Shown: piece after piece, positions 10,581-21,337 of the stretch | Layout: the number at the start of each line of letters is the position of its first letter | Position numbering within the stretch: the stretch's first letter is position 1 | Made by a program: the position numbers and the translations under genes | Source: Serinus canaria | Taxonomy: Eukaryota > Chordata > Aves > Passeriformes > Fringillidae | Assembly: GCF_022539315.1 (NCBI RefSeq) | Contig: NC_066336.1 | Coordinates: 1,178,001-1,242,000 of the forward strand | Direction of reading: 5' to 3' | DNA: 64,000 bases | Notes under the pieces: generated by a model | Seen by the model: only the letters and a program-made list of their open reading frames with translations | Databases searched by the model: none | What the model was told of the DNA's origin: nothing

Positions 10581-11536
10581 GGTATTTCAAGCCCTGCCCC
10601 AGACAGGCAATCCAAGGCTGGGGGAATTCGGGCTCGTGGAGGCCCAGGGCAGGCACAGGGATTTGAAATGCATTTCAGGATTTGAGTCTTGGAGAAAAGG
10701 AGCAGCAGAGCTGTTCAAATTCCCTCTGAGCAGTGGGGCATCCTCAGGAAATGTGAGCCACGTTGTTAGGGGAAGTTTCAGGGGGTGGGTTTGCCTGGAG
10801 GTGTTAAAGCAACACGGGCATCACCCAGGGAAAACGAGGAAAAATCAGGAAAAGGATGTGATGTCAGTGCTAGTAACAGGGAGCACTCAGCTCTGGAAAC
10901 ATTTTGCTTTTACCAAGATTTATCTCCAGAACTCGTCGTTGTTCTGAGCTCTAATCCAGCCCTGTGCTCTGCTCTGCAGCCATAGAAGCAATTAGAATAT
11001 TATTTGTTTATTCTCCATGCTGCTGTTGTTTATAGGAACCAAAATCAGCTGCTCCCAGCCAAGCAGCCAGGCAGATCTTTAATTTTTTTTTTTGATTCAA
11101 ACCCATGTGACCTGTTCTGATTTAATCCTGGAAGATGCTGCAACTTTTAAACCCCAGAGTTTAACAGCCTCATTTGCCATTTCATGTTGATGCAGATAAA
11201 CAAAATGGCTTTAATTTTTCCTGGTTGTTTTCTTGTTTCTTCTCTTCTTATTATTATCATCATTATCATTATACCACAGAAGCAAAATTATGGAGCAGAA
11301 TAAACAACATTTTCCAGCAGTCAGGTGGGGCAGGTTCATTTTCAGGTTTGTTCTGGGTGCAGAAAATAAAAATCCACGCTCTGCACTGGGAATATTGAAA
11401 GCAGGAAGCTCCTGTGGAGCCAGGGATGTGCAGGTGGAGTCAACAGAGACTCTGAAATCTGTGACAAACTCAATCTTCATGGAGGACCTGGAGGGGCTGA
11501 GGGTGTCCAGGGCGGGGAACGGAGCAGGGAAGGGGC
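10581..11536. other. Unique AT-richer sequence, no feature assigned
   Basis: Segments near 10980-11050 and 11160-11230 contain clustered AATTAG, TTTATTC and GATAAACAAAATGG motifs and resemble non-coding regulatory DNA. Nothing here can be called firmly. Confidence 0.35.
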
Positions 11537-11663
11537 TGGAGAATTCCTGAGGGAGCTGGGAAGGGGCTGGAGAGTTCCTGAGGGAGCTGGGAAGGGGCTG
11601 GAGAATTCCTGAGGGAGCTGGGAAGGGGCTGGAGAATTCCTGTGGGAGCTGGGAAGGGGCTCA
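11537..11663. repeat. 31-bp tandem repeat, four units
   Basis: GGAGAATTCCTGAGGGAGCT plus GGGAAGGGGCT repeats four times with two substitutions. Confidence 0.95.
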
Positions 11664-11829
11664 GCCTGGAGCAAAGGAGGCTCAGGGGGCCCTTGTGGCT
11701 CTGCACAGCTCCTGCCAGGAGGGGACAGCCGGGGGGGTCGGGCTGTGCTCCAGGGAACAGGGACAGGAGCAGAGGGAACGGCCTCAGGCTGGGCCAGGGC
11801 AGGCTCAGGGTGGGCACAGCAGGAATTTC

Positions 11830-12020
11830 CCCATGGAAAGGGGGCTCAGGCCTTGGCACTGCCCAGGGAGGGTTGGAGTGCCCATCCCTGGGGGTGTCCC
11901 AGCAATCCCTGGAGGTGGCACTCAGAGCTCTGGACTGGGGACAAGATCAGGCACAGATTTGATGATCTTGGAGCTCTTTTCCAACCTAATTCTTTAGGTT
12001 CTGTGATTCATCACTGTTGG
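11830..12020 (+). mobile_element. CR1 LINE 3'-end fragment
   Basis: GGGTTGGAGTGCCCATCCCT, TTTGATGATCTTGGAGCTCT and TTTCCAACCTAATTC follow the CR1 3' order in plus orientation. It faces the minus-strand CR1 starting about 20 bases later, so the two form a tail-to-tail pair. Confidence 0.8.
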
Positions 12021-12039
12021 ATCTGTCTCTCGTGTTGTG

Positions 12040-12275
12040 GGATGAGGAATCCTGGAATCAGCTGGGTTGGGAGGGTCCCTAAAATCCACCCAGTGCCACC
12101 CCTGCCATGGCAGGGACCCCTCCCACTGCGCCAGGGACCCCTCCCACTGTGCCAGGGACCCCTCCCACTGTGCCAGGGACCCCTCCCACTGTGCCAGGGG
12201 CTCCAGCCCCAATGTCCAGCCTGGCCCTGGGCACTGCCAGGGATCCAGGGACAGCCCCAGCTCCATGGGAACATT
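12040..12275 (-). mobile_element. CR1 3'-end fragment with internal 21-bp expansion
   Basis: Reverse-complement CR1 start (GGGTTGGGAGGGTCCCTAAA) leads into four copies of the 21-bp unit CAGGGACCCCTCCCACTGTG+C (about 12110-12197). CCCCAATGTCCAGCCTGGCC and the usual CR1 order follow. The same 21-bp expansion recurs in the CR1 copies at 14045, 32138 and 42990. Confidence 0.85.
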
Positions 12276-12624
12276 TGGGTGCCACAACTGGAGGCCGAGG
12301 CTGGCACAGACACAAAACCTGTCCTGGGGGGGTCCTTTGGGAGGGCAGAGCCCCTGCCCAGGGGTGACCCCTGCTCGCACCCCGGGGCAGTGTGGCTGGG
12401 AGCTCTGGTGGGACAGTGGCCTCTGGGAGCAGGGACATTTGTCACCTCCTTGCTGGGCCGGCCCTGCAGCCGCAGGGAAGGGTTTGTCTGGACAAACAGT
12501 GCAGAAAATCAGTTTTTCCCTGGTAAACTCTGCTGGCATGAGTGGGAACAACAAATGTTGGCGTTTATTGAGATGGATGTGAGAGATTTCTATAAATCAG
12601 AGCAGCATTTCCTTATCTCCACAT
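12276..12624. other. Unique sequence, no feature assigned
   Basis: No repeat or gene signal that I can support. Confidence 0.5.
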
Positions 12625-12810
12625 CGTGATGAGCTATAGGATCACAGGATGGTTTGGGTCAGAGGGACCTTAAAAACCAACTCAGTCCAACCTCCTGCTG
12701 CTTAGAAATCCTTAAAAATCACCAAATCCTTACCAATTGCCAAATTCCAAACCCAAGAGGTTTGATAGCCCAGAGAGGCTCCAAATCCAGGGATCTGAGG
12801 GTCCCTCTGA
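12625..12810 (-). mobile_element. CR1 3' end plus one copy of the 60-bp array unit
   Basis: GGATCACAGGATGGTTTGGG starts a minus-strand CR1 end. From about 12702 AATCCTTAAAAATCACCAAA and AAATTCCAAACCCAAGAGGT match the 60-bp unit of 10152-10580. The shared arrangement supports a common CR1-linked origin. Confidence 0.6.
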
Positions 12811-13734
12811 AGATCCTCAGGTTGTCCAACCCACCGAAATTCCATCAATCCCATAAAAAGGTGCAAAGGATACGTTTGACTGGTTATTTAATCTGCTCAG
12901 AGAGTGTGGGAGCACGTGGCCTCTCTCAGACATGTAAAAACACCCAGCCTGTTAACACAGTGCATAATTAAGCCCTGGAATTCATTGCCAATGAAAATCT
13001 CACCGTGTATTTTAATAACACTTTCAAAAAAAAAAAAAAAAAAAAAAAACCAAAAAAGAGAGACAGCCACGTCTTTTATTAATAAAATGAGACAGGGCTG
13101 TGTTCTGGGAGAGGGATGAAACAGCCAGGCTGCTTCAAGAACGGCCCTACATGTGCAAGTCGAACCCTGCCTTGCCTGGCAAGGCTGATTTTTTGTGTGT
13201 TTTGCTGTTCTGCTGGCGATTGTGCTGGGATTCGCACCTGTTCCGTGCCCAGGGAGATGTTGGCAGAGCCGAGGTTCGGGGGAGGGGGGGATTAAGGAGC
13301 TGCTCAGATAAACCCCGGCTCAGCTGAGCCACTTCTGGGCCATTTCAGGTCACCCTTCAGCATGAAAAAAAAACCCCAAAGGTGTCAATTCCTGCAGCCC
13401 GGGGGTGTTTTTGGAGCGGGGGTTTGTCTGCCAACAGCCCGGGCTGGGGATGGCTGCGGGGCTGGGGCTGCTCCTGACAGCCCCGAGGACAGCTGGAGGA
13501 GCAGCAGGCAATAAAACCGACTGCAGCAACCTCAGAGCATCCCAGTGCCTGCTCTGGGCTGGGGTGACCCAGGAAATGCAGGGGGAGGAAAATGGGGTGA
13601 GCCTGGTGTGGCACTGGGTGGGCAGGCACAGCTCTGCTCCTGGGGTCCTTCTCCCTCCCGGGGGCACTCGGGGGGTGCCGTGACCCGGCCGTGGCTCCTG
13701 TGCTGCCAGCCCAGGGTCACAGAGGCACCGATTC
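12811..13734. other. Unique sequence with a 24-base A tract
   Basis: A run of A lies at 13026-13049. There is no adjoining cDNA-like copy or target duplication that would mark a processed pseudogene. The remainder is GC-rich without a supported exon. Confidence 0.45.
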
Positions 13735-13950
13735 ACAGCAGGGCTTGGGTGGATCCTAAATCCCCTCCAGTGCCACCCCTGACGTGGCAGGGCCACCTCC
13801 CATTGCCCCAGGGTTCATCAAACCCCATCCAGCCTGGAATGGGCACTGCCAGGGCTCCAGGGGCAGCCCCAGCTGCTCTGGGCACCCTGTCAGAGCCCAA
13901 ACCTCTCTAACCAGGCCTTGCCAGGCTCCAAACCCCCTGGGGGAAAGAGC
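13735..13950 (-). mobile_element. Diverged CR1 fragment
   Basis: CCAGTGCCACCCCTGACGTG, CATCCAGCCTGGAATGGGCA and CAGGGGCAGCCCCAGCTGCT follow the reverse-complement CR1 order. Confidence 0.7.
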
Positions 13951-14044
13951 CCTGGGGGACCTGGAACCTTCCAGGAAATCATTCTTTCCTTTCCTTCATC
14001 CCTTTGGGCCAATGGGTTTGGTCCTGGTTTTCATCCTTGACTCA

Positions 14045-14460
14045 GGAATCTGAATCCCAGAGGGGTTTGGGTGGGAAGGGATCTTCAATCCCAGCTCCTC
14101 CCACTGTGCCAGGGACCCCTCCCACTGTGCCAGGGACCCCTCCCACTGTGCCAGGTGCTCCCAGCCCCAATGTCCAGCCTGGCCTTGGGCACTGCCAGGG
14201 ATCCAGGGGCAGCCCCAGCTGCTCTGGCAATTCCAGCCCAGCCCCTCCCCACCCTGCCAGGGAACAATTCCCAATTGCCAAGATCCCACCCAGCCCTGCC
14301 CTCTGGCACTGGCAGCCATTGCCTGGCTCCTGTCCCTCCATCCTTGTCCCCAGTCCCTCTGCAGCTCTCCTGGAGCCCCTTCAGGCCCTGCAGGGGCTCT
14401 CAGCTCTCTCTGGAGCCTTCTCCTCCCCAGGCTGTGCTGCTGCTCCCCGCTGGGTTCTGC
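14045..14460 (-). mobile_element. CR1 3'-end fragment with 21-bp expansion (three units)
   Basis: GGGGTTTGGGTGGGAAGGGA leads into three units of the 21-bp expansion (14097-14155). GCTCCCAGCCCCAATGTCCA follows and then a long stretch nearly identical to the copies at 32310 and 43150, including CTGCCAGGGAACAATTCCCA. Confidence 0.85.
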
Positions 14461-15467
14461 CATCCTGGGGGACAAACCCAGACAGGACAATTCCCTCTGG
14501 TGTGATCAGACTCCTGGGATTGTGGAATCACTGAATTCCCCCAGCTGGACACCTGGGAGTGCCTGGCTCTGCTCTCCCACCCACGTGGCCTCTGGGTGAG
14601 ATTTGCACCTTCAGCAGCTGGAGAAAAGAAATATTTTAACCTCTTTCAAATCTTCCCCTGGGTGCAATTGCTGCTTCTAAAAATCCCTGCTCAGGAGGGG
14701 AGCAGTGCTACAGGATTCCTAAAGAAACCCTTGGCTCAGGGGGTTCCAGGCTTCTGGGGGGTTTGAGAGCCACCTGAGGAATGATCTTCATTCTGGGAAT
14801 GGCAGCAGTCCAACGAGCCCTTCCATAATTCCACATCTGTCCCTCTGTAATTGCACATCTGTCCTGAGCCTCAGCCCTGGAAATGGAAGAAAGTTCCCTC
14901 AGTGCCCCAGCACCCTCCCCATGGCTCTGAGATCGACCCCTGAGCTGGAGGTGAGGAGGGACAAGAGAGGAACCTCAGGAACGTCACCTGCAGGTTGGAC
15001 GTGGTCTGGGTGCCAAAACATCATTAATTATATATATACCAGAAATTAAATTGCAGCTTCTGCAGAGCCCCATTAGCTCCATTCACCTTTCTCTTCCAAG
15101 ACAGTTCCAGCACTAATTGAGCAGAATTCAACCCAGCTTCCCCTCCTGGTGATGTGGGTTCAGGGCTCCTAATTGACCTGCTCTGCTGGCAGGGCAGGGA
15201 GCTCCAGCAGCCACTGCCTGACTGCAGCCTGTAATTACAGAGATCTCAGCCTGTGAAGGAAAACCTGAGGAGCTTTCTGTGCTGAGCTGAAAGTGTGAAA
15301 TAATAACATATATATATATCTAAAAGGAAAAAAAGAATCCAAGCAAATCTTTGAAACATCTGAGCAGAGAGAGGGGAGGAAGCTCAGAACTTCCAGGCTG
15401 GTGGCACAATCCAGCTTTGGGGAGGAGATTTTGGGTTGGGATCTCCTGGAGGGGTGACCAAGTGTCG
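14461..15467. other. Unique sequence; A/T-rich part with homeobox-like sites
   Basis: The part near 15020-15240 has several TAATTA/CTAATTG cores and could be conserved non-coding DNA, but comparison with other genomes is needed. No exon is supported. Confidence 0.35.
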
Positions 15468-16100
15468 TGGTTTGAACAGCCAGGTGTCTGCTGAGGAGGG
15501 CAGGAGCCTCCCCTGACATGGAAAATGCAAACCCCCTCCCTCTGAAATATTGTAAATTTTGAAATTAAAAAGCTCTCAGGCAAAGATATGGGAATAGGAA
15601 TAACAGTTCTGTACTGGGAAATGAAAAATCCAAATGCAAGAGTGCAACCAAGCCCTGGCAGAGTGAGAGCAGGCCCTGGCACGCTGTGGCTCAGGGTGGG
15701 GGCACAGTCCCATGCCAGGGGGGCTCAGCCCTCCTGCAGTGCCAGCTGTGGCTCTGCTGGAGCAGGGATCCTGCACAAGGGGGGAGTTTTCCTCTGCAGC
15801 TCCAGGGCTGCTGGAGATGGGCCTGCTCTCCCTCTGGGAATGCAGGGCAGCAGAAAGCTGCTCCTCTGGGAATGCAGGGGGCAAAGGCTGCTGGGCTGTT
15901 CCAGGGCAGATTGGATCCAGGCAGGAATGCTTGGCTCCTCCCCTGGGCGCAGCATCTCCCCATGGGATGCTGGAATTGGATCAGCCCTGCAGGGACACTC
16001 AGTGGCCATGGACAGCAGAGATCTCCTGGAGGGAGGGTTGGCTGTGGCAGAGAGAAAGAAACCTGCCCCAGGCACAGCAGAGAGCTGCCCAGCTCTGACA
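15468..16100 (-). mobile_element. LTR-like repeat, copy 2 of a near-identical family
   Basis: Nearly identical to 9105-9736, with only scattered substitutions by eye (e.g. GGGAATAGGAATAAC for GGGAATGGGAATAAC). The flank beyond 16100 (GGGGGGGACAGAACACAC...) differs from copies 1 and 3 but matches the fragment at 7706. Copy 2 stands about 320 bases upstream of the candidate terminal exon at 16424. Confidence 0.6.
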
Positions 16101-16423
16101 GGGGGGGACAGAACACACAGCCAGGTAAATCTGGCAGCCCAAGACACCAAGGAAGGAATTTTTGGGTCATTCTCCTCCAGCTCTTGGCTGCAATGGGTGG
16201 GACAGAGGCACCAGAGCAGAATTTCCATCCTAAAATCCCAGTGAGGCACAGACTGGGATCCAACAGACTGGTGTGTACTGGTGTGTACTGGTGTGTGCTG
16301 GAGTCCAGGGGATCCTGCCCTGGAGGCTGTGCCCCCTTTTTCCTCACTCTCAGTGCCATTCTCAGCGTTCCCAGAAATCTCCATCCCCATTTCCTAAGCT
16401 GTTGCCACGTTCTGTTTTTTCAG

Positions 16424-16471
16424 GAATTGACCCCAAATGGCAAATTCCGATTCTTCCAGCAGCTTCAGTGA
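16424..16471 (+). CDS. Candidate terminal coding exon of an unidentified gene
   Basis: A strong acceptor (GTTCTGTTTTTTCAG) ends at 16423. The phase-0 frame reads ELTPNGKFRFFQQLQ and stops at TGA 16469-16471. AATAAA follows at 16491-16496, only 20 bases after the stop, which would give a very short 3' UTR. Acceptor, short frame, stop and polyadenylation hexamer stand in the right order. No preceding exon is placed, and the upstream 320 bases join directly to an LTR-like insert, so chance assembly of these signals is possible. The protein is not recognised. Confidence 0.35.
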   Translation, partial: ELTPNGKFRFFQQLQ

Positions 16472-16490
16472 CCCTGAGTGCACACAACAA

Positions 16491-16496
16491 AATAAA
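16491..16496 (+). promoter_or_regulatory. Polyadenylation hexamer AATAAA
   Basis: It follows the TGA at 16469 and would serve the candidate terminal exon. Confidence 0.3.
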
Positions 16497-17339
16497 AATC
16501 AGAAAAGAATCTCTTCTCCAGCTGAGGAGATTTATCGGGGGCTGTGCTGGGGGCTGTGAGAGCTCCTTTAGCCCCTAACGAGCTGCAGGGCTGTGTTGTT
16601 TGCAGGATAACCAGACTAAAACCCTCCATCAGCAGAGGGGTTGGGAGAGCTGGAACCTTCCTTGAGGTCACTTTCAGATTGCCAAAGCTCAGCTTGGGGG
16701 GACGCCAGGCAGCTCCTGTCGCAGTCAGGAACGTCCTGCCCAGTGCTGGGGCTGTTCTGGGAGCAGCAGACGGGGCAGATCCACCCTTACATGGCTACTA
16801 AGCTTAAACCTCAGCTTAAACTTAAGCTAAACTCACCTGGAGGCGCTCCAGCCGTGCTGAGGTGTTGGTTCCTTGGCTGTGCCAGGCAATTCCTGGCTGC
16901 TCAGGGCACCCCAGGTGTCCCAGGCTCTCTGTGGCAGTTTTTGGGGTCGGGGTGACACTGGTGACATCCAGGGGCTGGAGGAGCCCTGTCCTGCTGTCCT
17001 GGCTTCCCCTGCTGCCAGGACCACTCTGCCACTCAGGGCTAAGCTCTGCTCTAAATCCTAAACCAACCCCAGTGCTGGGTTTAGGATTTCCTAAACCCAG
17101 TTTAGGGTTTGCTGCAATGCCTTGGCTCAGAGCACGAGGGAGGTTTTGAACCTCCTCTTCAAAGTGTTTATTTGAATTTCTTTTTGTGTGTGGCCTGAAA
17201 CATCCACCTCCTAAATTTCTAAGTTATCACATCTTGTTTGGGAGGGATTTTTGGTGTGTTTCCCTGTCTAAAATATTTGGGAATTTTTTTTTTTTTTTTT
17301 TTCTGTGGCATTCCCTATGAATGATGCACAACCAGAGTT
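16497..17339. other. Unique sequence with a possible minus-strand exon
   Basis: A minus-strand candidate exon at 16837-16974 has a strong donor (CAG|GTGAGT) and is open in two frames; it is discussed under findings. A T tract lies at about 17286-17303. Nothing else is supported. Confidence 0.35.
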
Positions 17340-17663
17340 GTGCATATATATTATTCTATATGTATTTATTTTATATATATATATATTTGTATTTTTTATA
17401 TATTATATACATATATACATATATTTATTTTTATACACATATATATGTATTTATTGTTTATATATATATACACACATATACACATATATACATATATATA
17501 TGAAACACACACACATATATATACACATACATATACATATATATACACATATATATGTATATATACATATATATGTATATATATGTATATATACATATAT
17601 ATATGTATATATATGTATATATGCATATATACATATATATACATATATATATACATGTATGTA

Positions 17664-17707
<44 letters not shown>

Positions 17708-17735
17708 TACATGTATAATTTTTTTTTTTTTTTTT
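17340..17735. repeat. Long TA/TACA-rich microsatellite
   Basis: Nearly 400 bases of TATATA, TACATA and CACACA runs end in a T tract. All frames are open and read Y/I/H strings with no coding meaning. Confidence 0.95.
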
Positions 17736-17884
17736 GTAAATAATAAAAACCCCAGTGAGGGTGACCAGGTGACATTCCTGGAGGTGAGGGTGGCCAGGTG
17801 ACACTTCCAGGAGCGTGAATTATTTCCCTCACACTCTGTTACAAACGCAGGGCTGGGATCCCTCTCAGCTGGGGCTGGGCTCTG

Positions 17885-18175
17885 TCTGCAGGCACTGACA
17901 CAACCAGAGCTCACAGCCTCCAGCTGCCCCAAGGGAAATACAGGCTGGAGAGCAGGGAAAGGTTTTACAGAAAGGTGAGAAAGTTCTGGAATGTTCTGCC
18001 CGGGGAGGTGGTGGAGTCCCCATCCCTGGGGGTGTTTAACAAAGCCTGGATGTGGCACTGGGGGCCAGGGGGGAGTTGGGGTGTTGGGGCTGGGTTGGAC
18101 TCGATGAGCTTGAAGGTCTCTTCCAACCCAGGGATTCTGGGAATTCTGGGAATTCTGGGAATTCTGTAATTCCTC
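17885..18175 (+). mobile_element. CR1 LINE 3'-end fragment
   Basis: CTCACAGCCTCCAGCTGCCC, GCCCGGGGAGGTGGTGGAGT, GGTTGGACTCGATGAGCTTG and TCTCTTCCAACCC are CR1 3' landmarks in order. The tail is the 10-bp repeat GGGAATTCTG rather than the common 8-bp form; the copy at 61190 shares it. Confidence 0.9.
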
Positions 18176-18659
18176 CTTCTCCAGCTGGGAATTCACCTGC
18201 TCTCCCTTTGGAGCCAGCAGAGTGAAAAATCCCCGTTCCAGGCCGTGATTCACCTCCTTGAGATGAGGATCTTGCACTGAAGTGAATCCACTCCAGAGCT
18301 TCCTGCAGCAAAGGAGGCGTGAAGGAATTCTCTCGGAGGAGCGCGGGCGGGATCAGTTCCAGCCGGGAAGCACGGGACAGGCTCTGGGGGATTTTCATTG
18401 GGAATAACTCGGCCTGGGCTGCCAAGAACAGCAGACTGGGGGGAGGTGTGCAGGGTCTGAGCCACCAGCCCCTCTTTGCTCTGGATTTCAAAGGATTCCT
18501 CTGTGCCAGCTGGGGGCATTCCAGGCAGGGAGGAGGAATTCCGGGAGGCTCCGAGGGTTCCTGGAGTTTGGAGAGCCAGTGGCAGGTGAGGGATGGGAGC
18601 TGGTGCCACACTCTGCTGTCCCACTCTGCTGTCCCTGCCCTGTCACTTCCCCCTTCTCA
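18176..18659. other. Unique sequence, no feature assigned
   Basis: A donor-like GGCAG|GTGAGG lies at about 18585, without a convincing exon before it. Confidence 0.45.
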
Positions 18660-19520
18660 GAATTCCTTAAAGCTGGAATTTCCAATCCTTCTGGCTGGAA
18701 AAGCCCTCTGAGACCAAGTCCAACCATCTCCTCCTTCAGGTTGGAATTTCCAGCTTATAGGCTGAAAAATCCCTCCAAGGTCAAGTCCAACATCTCCTCC
18801 AGGTTGGAATTTCCAGTCCTTGAGGCTGGAAAAACCCTGCAAGATCAAGTCCAACCATCTTCTCCAGGCTGGAATTTCCAAACTTTAAGGCTGGAAAATC
18901 CCTCCAAGGTCAAGACCCTCCATCTCCTCCCTCAGGTTGGAATTTCCAAGGCTGGAAAAGCTCTTGAAGGACAAGTCCAACCATTTCCTTGTCCAGACTG
19001 GAAAAGCTCTCAAAGATCAGCTTCAACCATCTTGTCCGGGTTGGAATTCCCAATCTTTAAGGCTGGAAAAGCCCTTGAAGGTCAAGGCCAACCATTTCCT
19101 TGTCCAGACTGGGAAAGCTCTCCGAGATCAAGTCCAACCATCTTCTCCAGGTTGGAATTTCCAGACTTAAAGGTTGGAAAAGCCCTCCAAGGTCATGTCC
19201 AACCATGTCCCTCAAGCTTGAATTCCTAATCTTTAAGACTGGAAAAGCCCTTCAAGGTCAAGGCCAACCATTTCCTTGTCCAGACTGGAAAAGCTCTCCA
19301 AGATCAAGTCAAACCATCTCCTCCTCCAGGTTGGAATTTCCAGTCCTTGAGGCTGGAAAAGCCCTCCAAGGTCAAGTCCAACATCTCCTCCTCCAGGTTG
19401 GAATTTCCAATCTTTAAGGCTGGAAAAGCCCTCCAAGGTCAAGTCCAACATCTCCTCCTCCAGGTTGGAATTTCCAATCTTTAAGGTTGGAAAAGCCCTC
19501 CAAGGTCGAGTCCAACCCAT
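18660..19520. repeat. ~65-bp minisatellite made of CR1-terminus-like units
   Basis: About 13 units of the type AGGTTGGAATTTCCAGTCCT, TGAGGCTGGAAAAGCCCTCC, AAGGTCAAGTCCAACCATCT. The part GGCTGGAAAAGCCCTCCAAG then GTCAAGTCCAACC resembles the reverse-complemented terminus of many CR1 copies. Units vary in length by a few bases. Confidence 0.9.
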
Positions 19521-19850
19521 CCCCAGCACCACCACCATGGTCAATAATTCTATTTTTCTTAGTTAATTTTAGAGCTTTTAGTGAATTTTGGACTTTGGGC
19601 CAAGTATTCCCGAGCCAGCTGAGTTTGCTTAGGCCCAGCTTGCTGCAGGAACTGGTTTTGTCCCGTGATTACCCAGTGGCTGCACCTTCCCAGCCTGAAC
19701 TGAACCCCACAGGCTCAGCAGGGCTGTGCTGGGCACAGCGTTTTCCGACACATCAAAGACCTGAAATCCTCACTTTGTAAATGAAAAAAAAAATCCCATA
19801 AATGACTCAACTATAAAATTATCATCCTTGTCTGAATGATGCATTTCCCC
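19521..19850. other. Unique sequence, no feature assigned
   Basis: No repeat or coding signal that I can support. Confidence 0.5.
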
Positions 19851-20925
19851 CCCTTTTCTGGTGTTTTTGGCAGTTTTAGGGTGTTTTGAGGCGGTTTAAG
19901 GATGTTTAAAGCAGTTTCAGGGTGTTTTGAGCCAGTTTTATGGTGTTTTGAGCCAGTTTTGGACTGGTTTTGAGGCAGTTTTAGGGTGTTTTGAGGCAGT
20001 TTTGGACTGGTTTTGAGGCAGTTTTAGGGTGTTTTGAGGCAGTTTTGGACTGGTTTTGAGGCAGTGTTAGGGTGTTTTGAGGCAGTTTTAGGGTGTTTTG
20101 AGCCAGTTTTGGACTGGTTTTGAGGCAGTTTTAGGGTGTTTTGGGGCAGTTTTGGACTGGTTTTGATGCAGCATTGAGGTGGTTTTAGGGCATTATTAAG
20201 TCAGTTTCATGCTGTTTTCAGGGAGCTTTAGGCAGTTTTATGGCAGTTTTAGGGTGTTTTGAGCCAGTTTCAGGGTGTTTTGAGGCAGTTTTAGGGTGTT
20301 TTGGGGCAGTTTTAGGGTGTTTTGAGGCAGTTTTGGACTGGTTTTGAGGCAGTGTTAAGCTGGTTTTAGGGTACTTTTAAGTCAGTTTCAGGCTGTTTTG
20401 AGGGAGCTTTTGGAGGTTTTATGGCAATTTTAGGGTGTTTTGAGGCAGCTTTAGGATGTTTTAGGCAGTTTTGGGGTGGTTTCAGGCAGTTTGAGGGGTT
20501 TTAGGCAGTTTTGAGGCAGTTTTGGACTGGTTTTGAGGCAGTGTTAGGGTGTTTCTAAGCAGTTTGAGGGTGTTTTTAAGGCAGTTTCAGGCTGTTTTGA
20601 GGGGGCTTTAGGCTGTTTTATGGCAGTTTTAAGGCGTTTTGAGGCAGTTTTAGGATTTTTTTGTGTTTTTAGACACTTTTGGGGTGTTTGTAGTGTTTTT
20701 TGGCAGTTTTGGGGTGTTTCTAGGCACTTTTAGGGTGTTTTTAGGCAGTTTGGGTTAGGGTTAGGGTTAGGGTTAGTTTGAGTGTGGTTTTTAGTGTTTT
20801 TAGGGAGCTTTGGGGTGTTTTTAGACAGTTTGAGGGTGTTTTGAGGCAGTTTTAAGGTGAATTCAGGCAGTTTTAAGTTTTCTTTTTGCATATTTCAGGA
20901 GTTTTGAGGCGGTTTTAGGGAATCC
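19851..20925. repeat. ~21-bp minisatellite, about 50 degenerate units
   Basis: The core unit is GAGGCAGTTTTAGGGTGTTT(T), alternating with GGACTGGTTTT blocks. Each unit contains TTAGGG or a near form. The plus strand is G/T-rich throughout. Four perfect telomere units occur near its end. Confidence 0.95.
20752..20776 (+). repeat. Interstitial telomere-type repeat (GGGTTA)4
   Basis: Four perfect hexamers and one base lie inside the TTAGGG-containing minisatellite. They may be a slippage product of that array rather than a remnant of a chromosome end. Confidence 0.9.
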
Positions 20926-21337
20926 ATCAACGTTTTGGCCCTTGAGGAATGAAGAGCCAGAATTCCCAGCCCCACCCAGGCCTTGTGCTCGCCCACCCCA
21001 CAGCCCAGCCCCAGTCAGGCTGAACTTTTTGGGATGAATCCGTGATGATTTCTGATGATTTATCCAACACTTCCCGTGTCATTTGGTATTTCCCTCCTTC
21101 CTGGGCCTCGTGCACCATGAAGTGCCCCATTTAAAGGAATCCAGGGCCAAATTCCAGCTGGGAGTGACGCCCTGGGAATGAATGGGCAAATTGTTGGGAA
21201 AATTTCCTGTTTGTCTGTGTCCACCTGGATGAGACTGGGGGAGTCAGCCCAGTGGTCTGGGTGGCCAGAGGGGAATATTGAAAGTATTTAAAAAGAGATA
21301 AAAATAATAAACGGAGCTGTCAGTTCAGCTGGGAATG
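20926..21337. other. Unique sequence, no feature assigned
   Basis: Single-copy DNA with no supported exon. Confidence 0.5.

Noticed and set aside
9803..10666. 287-codon frame with 20-residue repeats
   Set aside because: It results from a 60-bp array with period divisible by three. The opposite strand is equally open.
13026..13049. A tract considered as the tail of a processed pseudogene
   Set aside because: No coding-like sequence precedes it and no flanking direct repeat was found.
17305..17801. Y/I/H-rich open frames
   Set aside because: TA/TACA microsatellite without coding value.
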